Below are positions 36,100-44,908 of a stretch of 64,000 bases of DNA, in pieces. The notes beneath the pieces were generated by a model that had not been told where the DNA came from, searched no databases, and saw only the letters and a program-made list of their open reading frames with translations. The first letter of the stretch is position 1. Every line of letters begins with the position of its first letter. Origin of the DNA: Tropicibacter sp. Alg240-R139 (GTDB taxonomy: Bacteria > Pseudomonadota > Alphaproteobacteria > Rhodobacterales > Rhodobacteraceae); contig NZ_UNRA01000001.1 of NCBI RefSeq assembly GCF_900537075.1, positions 1,388,191-1,452,190 on the forward strand, written 5' to 3'. The translations under genes and the position numbers were made by a program.

Positions 36100-36381
36100 A
36101 TGGCCACCAAAGCCCAACTCGAGGCCGAACTGGCCACGCTCAAGTCCCAATTGGCAGCGTCAAAACCAGAACCAGTGCCCGAACCGGAGCCTGACGATAC
36201 CGAAGAGCATTCCACCTTCTCCGCCCTGCTCAAAGAGCACGGCGTGGACACTCGCGATATTGACGCCCTGTGGGCACAGTTTTCAACCGAGTTGAGCGAC
36301 CTGCCCGAAAAGAAACCGCTTTTGACGGCCGTCGCGGCCTTTGGTCTTGGGTTTGCCCTGGGCCGGATGTCCAAGTCATGA
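36100..36381 (+). CDS. Small coiled-coil protein with a glycine-rich C-terminal anchor
   Basis: 93 residues: an N-terminal heptad-like region (QLEAELATLKSQLA), a Pro/Glu-rich hinge, and a C-terminal segment LTAVAAFGLGFALGRMSKS that resembles the GxxxG-type anchor of ElaB/YqjD-like ribosome-associated proteins. Probably a small inner-membrane-anchored protein. Starts four bases after the AI-2E gene with GGAG upstream. Function unknown. Confidence 0.65.
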   Translation: MATKAQLEAELATLKSQLAASKPEPVPEPEPDDTEEHSTFSALLKEHGVDTRDIDALWAQFSTELSDLPEKKPLLTAVAAFGLGFALGRMSKS

Positions 36382-36394
36382 GGAGACCGAGACC

Positions 36395-36856
36395 ATGAAC
36401 CGGATCAGCCGCAACCTGACGATCCTTTTTCGCACCGAACGACTGATCGCACGGCGACAAATGGCCGTTTTGCGCACGCAAACCGGGCTGATCGCCTTTG
36501 CGGGGTTAGTGATGGGCATCGCCATCATCATGCTGAACGTCTCGATCTTTTATGCTCTCAGCGCCGCTATGGCTGCGCACTACGCCGCCCTGATCGTGGC
36601 CCTGGGCAATGCTTTGGTGGCACTTGCTCTGGTGGCCATCGCCAATCGGATGAGCGCCGATAAAGAGTTGGAGCCCGCCACCGAAGTGCGCGACATGGCC
36701 CTGGCCGAGATCGAGTCCGACCTGAACGAGGTGGCTGATGAGGCCCGCGAGTTGACCCGCAATGTCAGCCGAATGGCGCGCGATCCCCTGGGCACCGCCC
36801 TGCCCGCCTTAATCGGCCCGCTCCTGTCGTTGTTGCTGAAATCCAAGGACAAATAA
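36395..36856 (+). CDS. Membrane protein resembling phage-holin-superfamily/YqjE proteins
   Basis: 153 residues from the ATG at 36395 (GAGGAG upstream). Two membrane segments (about 30-53 and 62-85) are followed by a helical cytoplasmic tail and a final hydrophobic stretch. Together with the preceding anchor-type protein it recalls the YqjD-YqjE pair of small membrane proteins. There is no phage context, so I do not read it as a lysis holin. Not confidently assigned. Confidence 0.55.
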   Translation: MNRISRNLTILFRTERLIARRQMAVLRTQTGLIAFAGLVMGIAIIMLNVSIFYALSAAMAAHYAALIVALGNALVALALVAIANRMSADKELEPATEVRDMALAEIESDLNEVADEARELTRNVSRMARDPLGTALPALIGPLLSLLLKSKDK

Positions 36857-36887
36857 CTTTACCCCATTTTACCGGATCGGACATGTC

Positions 36888-37871
36888 ATGAGTGCACGAG
36901 ATCAGATTTTGGACCTGAAAACCCGCATGGGTCAGTCGATCATAGGCCAAGAGGACGTCATCGACCGCCTTTTGATCGGTTTACTGGCCAACGGAAACTT
37001 GCTGGTCGAGGGGTTGCCGGGCCTCGCCAAGACGCGCGCGATCAAAGCAATGGCCAAGAACCTGGACGCCCATTTCAGCCGCATCCAGTTCACGCCCGAT
37101 CTTCTGCCCTCGGATGTGACCGGGACCGAGGTTTACACCCAAACCGATCAGGGCGGCACCTTCCGCTTTGATCCCGGCCCGATCTTTGCCAACATCGTTC
37201 TGGCGGATGAAATCAACCGCGCGCCGGCCAAGGTACAAGCCGCCCTCCTTGAGGCGATGGAAGAACGTCAGGTCACAGTGTCCGGCAAGACCCATAAGAT
37301 GGAACCCCTGTTCACGGTGATGGCCACCCAAAACCCCATCGAACAAGAAGGCACCTATCCCCTGCCCGAGGCGCAGATGGACCGGTTCCTGATGCATGTG
37401 AACATCACCTATCCACCGGTCGAGGATGAGGTCGAAGTGATCCGCCTTGTCCGAAGCGAAGAGATTGCAGCCGCTGGTGGCAGCGACGGGGGCAAACCAA
37501 AACCCGCAGCCATTCCGCAAGATGCCGTGTTTCAGGCCCGTTCCGAAATCGGTCAGATCCACGTCTCGGACGCGATGGAACGGTACATGGCCGATCTGGT
37601 CTATGCCACGCGCACTCCTGCCGCGATCAGCCCCGATCTGGCCCACTGGATAGAGGTCGGTGCCAGCCCGCGCGCCTCGCTGGCGTTGGACAAATGCAGC
37701 CGTACCCATGCCTGGCTGAACGGGCGTGACTATGTAGACCCGCTCGATGTGCGCGCTATCGCCCATGACGTGTTCCGCCACCGCATTACCTTGAGTTTCG
37801 AGGCGCAGGGGGACGGCAAAACGCCAGATGACATCACCGACGAGATGTTGAAAACCGTCGCTCTGCCCTGA
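36888..37871 (+). CDS. MoxR family AAA+ ATPase
   Basis: 327 residues. Walker A GLPGLAKT at 42-49, Walker B LADEINRAPAK around 105-115, sensor NPIEQEGTYPLPEAQMDRFL, and a C-terminal lid domain. MoxR ATPases act with VWA-domain partners as chaperones that insert metals or activate periplasmic or membrane complexes. It heads the classic MoxR-DUF58-VWA-VWA-BatD order; the gap of 31 bases from the small membrane protein suggests the operon may start further upstream. Confidence 0.95.
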   Translation: MSARDQILDLKTRMGQSIIGQEDVIDRLLIGLLANGNLLVEGLPGLAKTRAIKAMAKNLDAHFSRIQFTPDLLPSDVTGTEVYTQTDQGGTFRFDPGPIFANIVLADEINRAPAKVQAALLEAMEERQVTVSGKTHKMEPLFTVMATQNPIEQEGTYPLPEAQMDRFLMHVNITYPPVEDEVEVIRLVRSEEIAAAGGSDGGKPKPAAIPQDAVFQARSEIGQIHVSDAMERYMADLVYATRTPAAISPDLAHWIEVGASPRASLALDKCSRTHAWLNGRDYVDPLDVRAIAHDVFRHRITLSFEAQGDGKTPDDITDEMLKTVALP

Positions 37872-37881
37872 GAGTCGGACC

Positions 37882-38823
37882 ATGGAGGCACATGAGACAC
37901 CGGACCTGAGGGTTCACACCACCACCGATCAGCTGCGCAAGCTGGGGCCATTATCGCGCGGCATCTCCCTGCTGCCGCGCCAACCGGCACGGTCGATCCT
38001 GAACGGGCGTCACGCCTCGCGCCTGCGCGGGCGTGGTTTGAATTTCGAAGAACTACGCGATTATCTGCCTGGCGACGACATTCGCACCATCGATTGGAAG
38101 GTCACCGCCCGCACCGGCAGCCCCCATGTGCGCGTCTACACCGAAGAACGTGACCGACCCGCTCTGGTCATCGTGGATCAACGCATGACCATGTTCTTTG
38201 GTTCGGTCAAATACATGAAATCCGTGGTCGCGGCCGAGGCAGCCGCCATAGTGGCGCATCGCATCCTAGCCCAAGGTGACCGATTGGGCGGGCTGGTGCT
38301 GGCCCCGGGACGGATCGCAGAGCATCGTCCCGAGCGCCGCGCACGTTCGCTGAACCGAGTGCTGAATTCGGTCGCTTCGGCCAATCAGATGCTGAGCGCA
38401 GATCTGGACGACAGCGCCGAGCCCAGCCTGAACGCGGTATTGAAACAGGCCACGCGGGTGGCAAAGACCAACTTTTTGGTTACCGTATTTTCCGATTTTG
38501 CAGGCCTTGATGACAGCTCGGAACCGCTGTTGCGACGGCTGGCGCAAAACAATGACCTGATCCTGTTCAACGTGTCGGACCGTTCAGCCCAGGCGCTGCC
38601 ATATGGATTGCGGCTTTCGATCTCGGATGGCACGTCGCAGGCAGAATTGGACACCAGCGACCCAAACATCCACGCACGGGTTCAAACTGCATTGCTAAAT
38701 CGGCTTGAGACCCTGCGCCATTGGTCACGCCGCTATGGCATCCCGATGGTGGAACTTGGCACCGACCGCTCGGCTCTGTCGCAGATGCAAGCGCTCTTTG
38801 GTCTGCGGGGGGCAAGTCGATGA
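37882..38823 (+). CDS. DUF58 domain protein
   Basis: 313 residues with the hallmark LRDYLPGDDIRTIDWKVTART at about 53-73. The C-terminal half is a VWA-like fold that lacks an obvious metal motif. It is cytosolic, without a membrane segment, and is the usual partner of MoxR. The start follows MoxR by 10 bases. The gene's end overlaps the DUF4381 start (ATGA), indicating coupled translation. Confidence 0.92.
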   Translation: MEAHETPDLRVHTTTDQLRKLGPLSRGISLLPRQPARSILNGRHASRLRGRGLNFEELRDYLPGDDIRTIDWKVTARTGSPHVRVYTEERDRPALVIVDQRMTMFFGSVKYMKSVVAAEAAAIVAHRILAQGDRLGGLVLAPGRIAEHRPERRARSLNRVLNSVASANQMLSADLDDSAEPSLNAVLKQATRVAKTNFLVTVFSDFAGLDDSSEPLLRRLAQNNDLILFNVSDRSAQALPYGLRLSISDGTSQAELDTSDPNIHARVQTALLNRLETLRHWSRRYGIPMVELGTDRSALSQMQALFGLRGASR

Positions 38824-39296
38824 GCGAAACGCCTGAAACAACGTCGCTAATCGGGTTGCTGGATCAACTAGAGCCGGTCCCGGTTCCGACCGCTGTTCCG
38901 ATGTATCCGCAAACCGTGGGTTGGCTGGTGCTGGCCGCTGTTGTGGTGGTCTTGCTAATCCTGCTGATCTGGCGCTGGCGTCTTCATCGACAAGCGACCG
39001 CGCATCGTCGGGCGGCCTTGGCCGAACTGTCACAAGCCGGGGATGACCGCGCCGCAATCGCCGAAATCCTGCGTCGCACTGCGTTGATCTCGTTTCCCCG
39101 CGCGCAAGTCGCCGGGTTGACCGGAGCCGATTGGGCCGCGTTCCTGGATCAGAACTATGGCGGCAGCGGCTTTGCCTCGGCGACCGGGCAAGCCTTGTTG
39201 CGCGCGCCCTACACCGGTTCGGCCCCAGACGCGCACGCCACGGATCTGGCGCGCGACTGGATAAAACACCACAAAGCGCAAGGGGGCCAATCATGA
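38820..39296 (+). CDS. DUF4381 domain protein
   Basis: 158 residues. One membrane helix (TVGWLVLAAVVVVLLILLIW, about 33-52) and a cytosolic tail (AALAELSQAGDDRAAIAEILRRTAL) match the small DUF4381 proteins found in MoxR/Bat operons. It overlaps both neighbours by four bases, so the order DUF58-DUF4381-VWA is rigidly coupled. Likely a membrane tether for the VWA complex; no enzymatic role is known. Confidence 0.85.
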   Translation: MSETPETTSLIGLLDQLEPVPVPTAVPMYPQTVGWLVLAAVVVVLLILLIWRWRLHRQATAHRRAALAELSQAGDDRAAIAEILRRTALISFPRAQVAGLTGADWAAFLDQNYGGSGFASATGQALLRAPYTGSAPDAHATDLARDWIKHHKAQGGQS

Positions 39297-40285
39297 CCCT
39301 GTCCCTTTCAGCCCCACTGTTGCTGCTCCTCTTGCCCCTGCCCCTGCTGGTCTGGTTCTTTGCCCCGCCGCACCGCCATCGCGTCCGCGCGACCCGCGTT
39401 CCGTTCTTTCGTGACCTGACCCAGGCCGCCGGGGTAAAAGCACATCAAGGCGCCCTGATCCTACGCCGAAGCACCTTGCAGATGATCGCGGCCTGTCTGG
39501 TTTGGGCTTTGCTTGTTCTGTCGTTGTCTGGTCCCGAAAAGCTGGGCGAGCCGATTGTGACGGACAACGCCGCCCGTGATACGGTGCTGGCGCTCGACAT
39601 TTCGGGCTCGATGGATGAACGCGATTTCGTCGCCGAGGATGGCACCCGAAAACAGCGGCTTGAGGCGGTCACGGACGTCCTGCGCCCCTTCATCGCCGAA
39701 CGCGACGGCGACCGCATGGCCCTGATCGTGTTCGGCACCCGCGCCTTTGTGCAGGCACCTTTCACGGACGACCTGCAAAGCCTCAACGGGTTTCTCGATC
39801 AGACTCAGGTCGGCATGGCCGGGCCAAACACTGCCCTAGGTGATGCCATCGGGCTGGCGATCCGCACCTTTCAGGGCAGCGAGATTGAAGAACGGTTGAT
39901 GATCCTGCTCAGCGATGGCGGCGACACCTCGAGCACGATGACCCCAGTCAACGCCGCCACCATTGCCGCAGACGAAGGCGTAACGATCTACACCATCGGT
40001 GTAGGCGACCCCGAGGCAACGGGTGAGGCGCGGGTCGATCTGGGCATTCTCGAAGACATTGCCAAACGCACGGGCGGTGAGTTCTTCTATGCCGACGATC
40101 AAGAGGCCTTGAATTCGATCTACCAACGCATTGACGAACTGAATCCGCGCGCAGTTGAAACCACCAGTTATCGGCCCAAGACCAGCCTGGCCTTTGTCCC
40201 GCTGGCGCTGGCCTTGGTTATCGTGCTGCTGACAACAACTTTGCTGCATCTTGGCTCTCGCAGACGGGGCGCGCGCCATGTTTGA
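39293..40285 (+). CDS. batA: VWA domain membrane protein (BatA-like)
   Basis: 330 residues. Two N-terminal membrane segments, a VWA domain with the intact metal site ALDISGSMDE (Asp102, Ser104, Ser106) and a C-terminal membrane segment (LALVIVLLTTTLL). The usual start in this family is at the membrane helix, matching ATG 39293. BatA is thought to work with MoxR in oxidative-stress or envelope-protein maturation. It overlaps the following VWA gene by 8 bases. Confidence 0.9.
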   Translation: MTLSLSAPLLLLLLPLPLLVWFFAPPHRHRVRATRVPFFRDLTQAAGVKAHQGALILRRSTLQMIAACLVWALLVLSLSGPEKLGEPIVTDNAARDTVLALDISGSMDERDFVAEDGTRKQRLEAVTDVLRPFIAERDGDRMALIVFGTRAFVQAPFTDDLQSLNGFLDQTQVGMAGPNTALGDAIGLAIRTFQGSEIEERLMILLSDGGDTSSTMTPVNAATIAADEGVTIYTIGVGDPEATGEARVDLGILEDIAKRTGGEFFYADDQEALNSIYQRIDELNPRAVETTSYRPKTSLAFVPLALALVIVLLTTTLLHLGSRRRGARHV

Positions 40286-41798
40286 CACGCTGTCGCTGTT
40301 TCATTTCCTGCGCCCGCTGTGGCTGGTCGCCGTGCCGCTGATCCTGCTTTTGTGGTACCTGGTGCGACGCCGACTGGATGGCCCGACCACCGAAACTGCG
40401 GGCCTTGCGCCCCATCTGGCCGAGGCGCTGAGCGTGGGCACGCGTGATCACCGCCGCCTGCATCCCATCGACGGCTTTGCCTGTGTTGGAGTCCTCTTGG
40501 CACTGGCCAGTGCGGGGCCGACGTGGAGCAAGCTGCCCAACCCGCTGATCGCAGACACTGCGCCGTTAGTGGTTGCGCTCAAAGTGACACCCAGCATGGA
40601 ACAGACGGACCTAGCTCCCAGCCGGTTAGAACGCGCCCGGTTCAAGATCACCGATCTGATCACGTCGCGTGCAGGCGCGCGCACCGCCCTGGTCGCCTAT
40701 GCCGGATCGGCCCACCGAGTCGCGCCGCTGACCGAAGACGCCAACATCTTACGCCCTTTGCTTGAAGGTCTGACACCCCAGGCCATGCCGGTTGACGGTG
40801 ACAGCGCATCAAGCGCGTTGACCCTGGCACAAGGCGTTTTGACCGACGCCGAAACCCAAGGTGCGATCCTGTTCGTGCTGGATGACTTGGATCCTGCCGA
40901 GGCCAAGCTGTTTGAAACCGCCGAGCCCGACGGGACGCAATTGATCTTTCTGACCGCCCTACCGCCCGGCCAATCCCTGGCGCAACTGGACCGCATCCCC
41001 AATGCCACTGTGGTCCAGATGACAGCGGATGACGGCGATCTGGTGCAGCTCGACCGGGCGATCAGGTCGGCTTATGTCGCGGCCCTGGGACAGGATGACC
41101 GCCTGCAATGGCGTGATCGCGGGCGGCTGTTGACGATTCCGGCCGCCCTTTTGGTACTGCTCTGGTTCAGGCGCGGGTGGACCACGAGGTGGGCCATAGC
41201 TGTACTGCTCCTCCCCTTGATAAGCGCGCCGCATCAGGCACAAGCAGAAGGATGGCGGGATTGGTTTCTGACACCTGATCAACAGGGCCAGATCGCGATG
41301 AACCGCAAAGAGTATTCATCTGCCGGGAACCTGTTTCAAGACCGCTACCTTGCAGGGTACGCCAAATACAAGGCCGGGCAATACGCAGACGCGGCAAAGA
41401 TCTTTGCCGCGCTGTCCACGCCCGAAGCCGCCTTTGCCGAGGGGATGGCCCGCATCCGCAATCGCGAGTACCGCCCTGCCATCGCCACCTTTGAACGCGC
41501 GTTGGAACTGCGCCCGGGCTGGCCCGAGGCCGAGCATAACCTGGCCCTGAGCAAAGAAATCCTGGAGTACATAGAAACCACCCGCGAGCAATCGGATACC
41601 GGCGAGGACAGCGGAATTGGCGCCGACGATGTGGTCTTTGACAACGACGTACAGCGCGGCGCGGACACAACCACGGAATTCGCGGACAAGAACGCCACGC
41701 CGCAGACGGCGGATCAGTGGATTTCAAGCATCGACACGGACATGACCAAATTTCTGCGCAGCCGGTTTTTGATTGAAAATCAGGAGGCTGGGAAATGA
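40278..41798 (+). CDS. VWA-TPR protein with degenerate metal site (BatB/BatC-like)
   Basis: 506 residues. Membrane segments at the N-terminus, a VWA-like domain, another membrane helix around 290-325 and three TPR-like repeats (about 335-425). In the place of the DxSxS metal motif the sequence is ALKVTPSM, so the first Asp is Lys102 and the first Ser is Thr104. A functional MIDAS is therefore unlikely. TPR repeats after the VWA domain suggest a fusion of BatB and BatC. It overlaps the BatA-like gene by 8 bases and BatD by 4. Confidence 0.85.
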   Translation: MFDTLSLFHFLRPLWLVAVPLILLLWYLVRRRLDGPTTETAGLAPHLAEALSVGTRDHRRLHPIDGFACVGVLLALASAGPTWSKLPNPLIADTAPLVVALKVTPSMEQTDLAPSRLERARFKITDLITSRAGARTALVAYAGSAHRVAPLTEDANILRPLLEGLTPQAMPVDGDSASSALTLAQGVLTDAETQGAILFVLDDLDPAEAKLFETAEPDGTQLIFLTALPPGQSLAQLDRIPNATVVQMTADDGDLVQLDRAIRSAYVAALGQDDRLQWRDRGRLLTIPAALLVLLWFRRGWTTRWAIAVLLLPLISAPHQAQAEGWRDWFLTPDQQGQIAMNRKEYSSAGNLFQDRYLAGYAKYKAGQYADAAKIFAALSTPEAAFAEGMARIRNREYRPAIATFERALELRPGWPEAEHNLALSKEILEYIETTREQSDTGEDSGIGADDVVFDNDVQRGADTTTEFADKNATPQTADQWISSIDTDMTKFLRSRFLIENQEAGK

Positions 41799-43195
41799 AA
41801 CTCACGCTCCTGACCACCGCATGTCTTGGCCTTTTGTGCACTGCTGCCTATCCGCAGGGGGCGCTGTATCCCACACCCCGGAACGAGCAGAACCCGCCCG
41901 AGGCACAAGCGCAAACCACGCCCGAAGACCCCGCACCCGAACAATCCGCCGGCATCGGCCCCATCGTCGAGGTCGAACTGTCGGCACCCGACGTTATCGT
42001 CGGCCAGCCCATCCGATTGCAGATCAAGGTCCTGGTGCCCACGTACATGCCGCAACCGCCGATCTACCCGACAATCGAACTGCCTGATCTGATGGTTCGG
42101 CTTCCCGCTCGCGCCACAACGCCCACCAGCGAACGCCGGGACGGGGTCTCGCTCTCTGGCACGATCCGGACCTATCGGTTGTATCCACTGGCAGCAGGAC
42201 CGTTCGAGATCCCGGAACAGGTGCTCAACCTGACTTATGCCAATCCCGAAACCAACGCGCCCACGACGACCGAGATCGCAATGCCTGCGCAGAGTTTCAC
42301 CGCAACTGTGCCAGCTGCCGCGCAGGACCTGGACCCGCCGGTGATCGCCGCCGGGTTCACCTTGGAGCAGGAGGTCCAGGGCGAAACCAGCTTGGGCGTT
42401 GGCGACGCCATCACCCGGGTCGTGACCGCGCGCATTGAAGGAACGACGCCGGTACTGATCCCGCCGCTCGTGGCTGCCATCGTCGCCCCGGCCTTGCGCG
42501 CCTATCCCAAGGAACCGCGGGTCACATCCACCGAAGAGCGCGGCGTGTTGTCGGGCTCGCGAAATGAAACGGTAACCTATTTGGTGCAATCAGACGGCAC
42601 CGCTGAATTGCCCGAGATCACAATCGAATGGTACGACACCACAACACAAGCTGTGCAAACCGCCACCGTCGAGGCGGTAAAACTGACCCTTGCACCGGCT
42701 CCGCTTCCACCGCCGGATTACCGCAAGCTTGCGTTGCGGGCTGCAACCGCCCTGATTGCGCTTTGGGCTTTCTGGCGGCTCATACGACGCCTATCCCCCA
42801 GAATACTCACCGCATGGGAGGCCGCCCGAGCCATTATCCGGGCGACCGAATACGCGGCCGCGCGACACGTGATCCGCTCTATTGCCGCCAAGGACTTGAA
42901 CGCAACCTATACCACCGTCACAACGTGGTCGGCCCACGCTACAGCTTTGAACGCCTCTGATTGGTCAAACCTGGACAACGCCCTACTTTCCATCGGATCG
43001 AGCACATACAGCGAGCGCTCGAGAGGGGCACAAACAGATTGGCGGTTTCTCGCGCAAAGCTTCAACAAACTTAGAAAAACCAATCGGAACAAATATTTGA
43101 CATTGAAAAATCAGAGAATCCTGCCAAACCTAAACACAGATCGCAATATTCCGATTTTTAGAAGTTCCCCGACGGTCGAACCGGTCGAACGATGA
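41795..43195 (+). CDS. batD: BatD (oxygen-tolerance) family protein
   Basis: 466 residues: a signal peptide (MKLTLLTTACLGLLCTAAYPQ), a Pro/Gln/Glu-rich linker, beta-rich immunoglobulin-like repeats (about 45-270), a membrane helix (around 310-330) and a C-terminal cytosolic part. This matches BatD, the last member of the MoxR/Bat operon. The C-terminal ~100 codons are richer in A/T and in Asn, Lys and Arg than the rest, perhaps a later addition. Overlap with the preceding gene is ATGA. No gene follows for 60 bases. Confidence 0.88.
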   Translation: MKLTLLTTACLGLLCTAAYPQGALYPTPRNEQNPPEAQAQTTPEDPAPEQSAGIGPIVEVELSAPDVIVGQPIRLQIKVLVPTYMPQPPIYPTIELPDLMVRLPARATTPTSERRDGVSLSGTIRTYRLYPLAAGPFEIPEQVLNLTYANPETNAPTTTEIAMPAQSFTATVPAAAQDLDPPVIAAGFTLEQEVQGETSLGVGDAITRVVTARIEGTTPVLIPPLVAAIVAPALRAYPKEPRVTSTEERGVLSGSRNETVTYLVQSDGTAELPEITIEWYDTTTQAVQTATVEAVKLTLAPAPLPPPDYRKLALRAATALIALWAFWRLIRRLSPRILTAWEAARAIIRATEYAAARHVIRSIAAKDLNATYTTVTTWSAHATALNASDWSNLDNALLSIGSSTYSERSRGAQTDWRFLAQSFNKLRKTNRNKYLTLKNQRILPNLNTDRNIPIFRSSPTVEPVER

Positions 43196-43255
43196 TTATT
43201 CAAGATCAGCACGGCTCCGCGTCATCTGGTATTTTGTTCATTTGAGGAGACACAC

Positions 43256-44833
43256 ATGAACTTTTTTCGAAGTAGTTTATCCTACCTGTCTGCGGCATCA
43301 GCCGCGCTGGTGCTGACCGTCGGGTCGGCGCTGGCACAGGACGCCGAGAAACCCAACATCTTGGTGATCTGGGGCGATGATATCGGTCAATCGAACATTT
43401 CGGCCTACACCATGGGCGTAATGGGTTATCGCACCCCCAACATCGACCGCATCGCCCAAGAAGGCATGATCTTTACCGACTATTACGGTGAACAATCCTG
43501 TACTGCGGGCCGCTCGTCGTTCATTACTGGTCAGTCGGTGTTCCGAACTGGTTTGTCCAAGGTCGGTATGCCCGGCGCGCCCGAAGGCATGCAGGTCGAA
43601 GATCCAACCATCGCGGGCCTTCTCAAGGAGCAAGGCTATGCCACAGGCCAATTCGGTAAGAACCACCTGGGAGACCGGGATGAGATGCTGCCGACAAACC
43701 ACGGATTTGATGAATTTTTCGGCAACCTTTACCACCTGAACGCCGAGGAAGAGCCGGAAAACGAGGACTATCCGCAGAACGCCGAGTTCCGTGAGCGTTT
43801 TGGTCCGCGCGGCGTCATCAGTTCCAAATCTGACGGCACCATCGAAGACACCGGCCCACTGACCAAGAAGCGGATGGAAACCGTGGATGATGAAACGTTG
43901 GCCGCTGCCATCGACTTTATCAAACGCAAAGAGGAACAAGGCGTTCCGTGGTTCGTCTGGTGGAACGGCACACGCATGCACTTCCGCACCCACGTCAAAG
44001 ACGAAATGCGCGCACAGGCCAATGACATCGTCGGCGGCGTGGCAGATGAATACACTGCTGGCATGCTGGAACACGATATGCATGTGGGTCAGCTGCTGGA
44101 CCTGCTCGACGAGCTTGGCATCGCAGACAAGACCTTTGTTCAGTATTCCACCGACAACGGTCCGCACATGAACACCTGGCCCGATGCGGCAATGACCCCT
44201 TTCCGTGGTGAAAAGAACACCAACTGGGAAGGTGGCTTTCGTGTGCCGGCAATGGTGCGGTGGCCCGGCAAGATCGATGCAGGCACTGTATCGAACGAGA
44301 TCATGCACCACATGGACTGGCTGCCAACGTTTGTGGCGATGGCAGGAGTTTCCGACATCAAGGAACAGCTGAAAGCTGGCGGTGTCCAGGCCATCGGACG
44401 TGAATACAAGGTGCATCTGGATGGCTACAACACCCTGCCCTACCTGCTGGGTGAAGAAGAAAGCGCGCCTCGCGAAGAGATCTTTTATTTCTCGGATGAC
44501 GGTGACCTGACCGCGTTGCGTTACAACGACTGGAAAGCGATCTTCCTGGAGCATCGTTACCCGCAGACCCTGCGCGCTTGGGCCGAGCCTTGGACTGAAC
44601 TGCGTATCCCGTTGCTGTTCAACCTGCGCCGGGACCCCTATGAGCGTTCGAACATCACTTCGAACACTTATTGGGACTGGTACATTGATCGTGCCTACCT
44701 GCTGCTTCCGGCCGCGGACTACGTTGGCAACTTCCTGGCCACGTTCGAGGAGTTCCCGCCGCGTCAGAAACCCGGCAGCTTCACCATCGGCGATGCGTCC
44801 GAGATGATCCTGAAAAGTGTCGGTTCCAAGTAA
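43256..44833 (+). CDS. Exported arylsulfatase (type I sulfatase)
   Basis: 525 residues. Signal peptide to about residue 28 (ALAQDAEKP), then the sulfatase metal motif ILVIWGDDIGQ and CTAGR at 82-86, in which Cys82 is the formylglycine precursor of the CxAxR form; STDNGPHMNTWPDA supplies the later metal ligands. The formylglycine-generating enzyme would have to come from elsewhere. Two pairs of DxxxNH-type residues remain. GAGGAG precedes the ATG. It directly follows the Bat operon, and a MoxR/VWA role in its maturation is an attractive but unproven idea. Confidence 0.9.
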   Translation: MNFFRSSLSYLSAASAALVLTVGSALAQDAEKPNILVIWGDDIGQSNISAYTMGVMGYRTPNIDRIAQEGMIFTDYYGEQSCTAGRSSFITGQSVFRTGLSKVGMPGAPEGMQVEDPTIAGLLKEQGYATGQFGKNHLGDRDEMLPTNHGFDEFFGNLYHLNAEEEPENEDYPQNAEFRERFGPRGVISSKSDGTIEDTGPLTKKRMETVDDETLAAAIDFIKRKEEQGVPWFVWWNGTRMHFRTHVKDEMRAQANDIVGGVADEYTAGMLEHDMHVGQLLDLLDELGIADKTFVQYSTDNGPHMNTWPDAAMTPFRGEKNTNWEGGFRVPAMVRWPGKIDAGTVSNEIMHHMDWLPTFVAMAGVSDIKEQLKAGGVQAIGREYKVHLDGYNTLPYLLGEEESAPREEIFYFSDDGDLTALRYNDWKAIFLEHRYPQTLRAWAEPWTELRIPLLFNLRRDPYERSNITSNTYWDWYIDRAYLLLPAADYVGNFLATFEEFPPRQKPGSFTIGDASEMILKSVGSK

Positions 44834-44849
44834 GCGACACGATAAATAC

Positions 44850-44888
44850 AAGGCCCCGGATTATTCCGGGGCCTTGTTTCGTTTTTTT
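44850..44888 (+). terminator. Terminator after the sulfatase gene
   Basis: AAGGCCCCGGA and TCCGGGGCCTT pair around a 3-base loop, followed by TGTTTCGTTTTTTTT. A textbook Rho-independent terminator. Confidence 0.88.
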
Positions 44889-44908
44889 TGATATTTGGGG
44901 ATGTTCCT

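Noticed and set aside
36395-36856. Phage holin / prophage remnant
   Set aside because: The small membrane protein sits in a housekeeping-type operon with no other phage genes; the holin likeness is only of topology.
43298-44851. 517-codon frame opposite the sulfatase gene
   Set aside because: Shadow frame; the plus strand carries the signal peptide, metal and CTAGR motifs.
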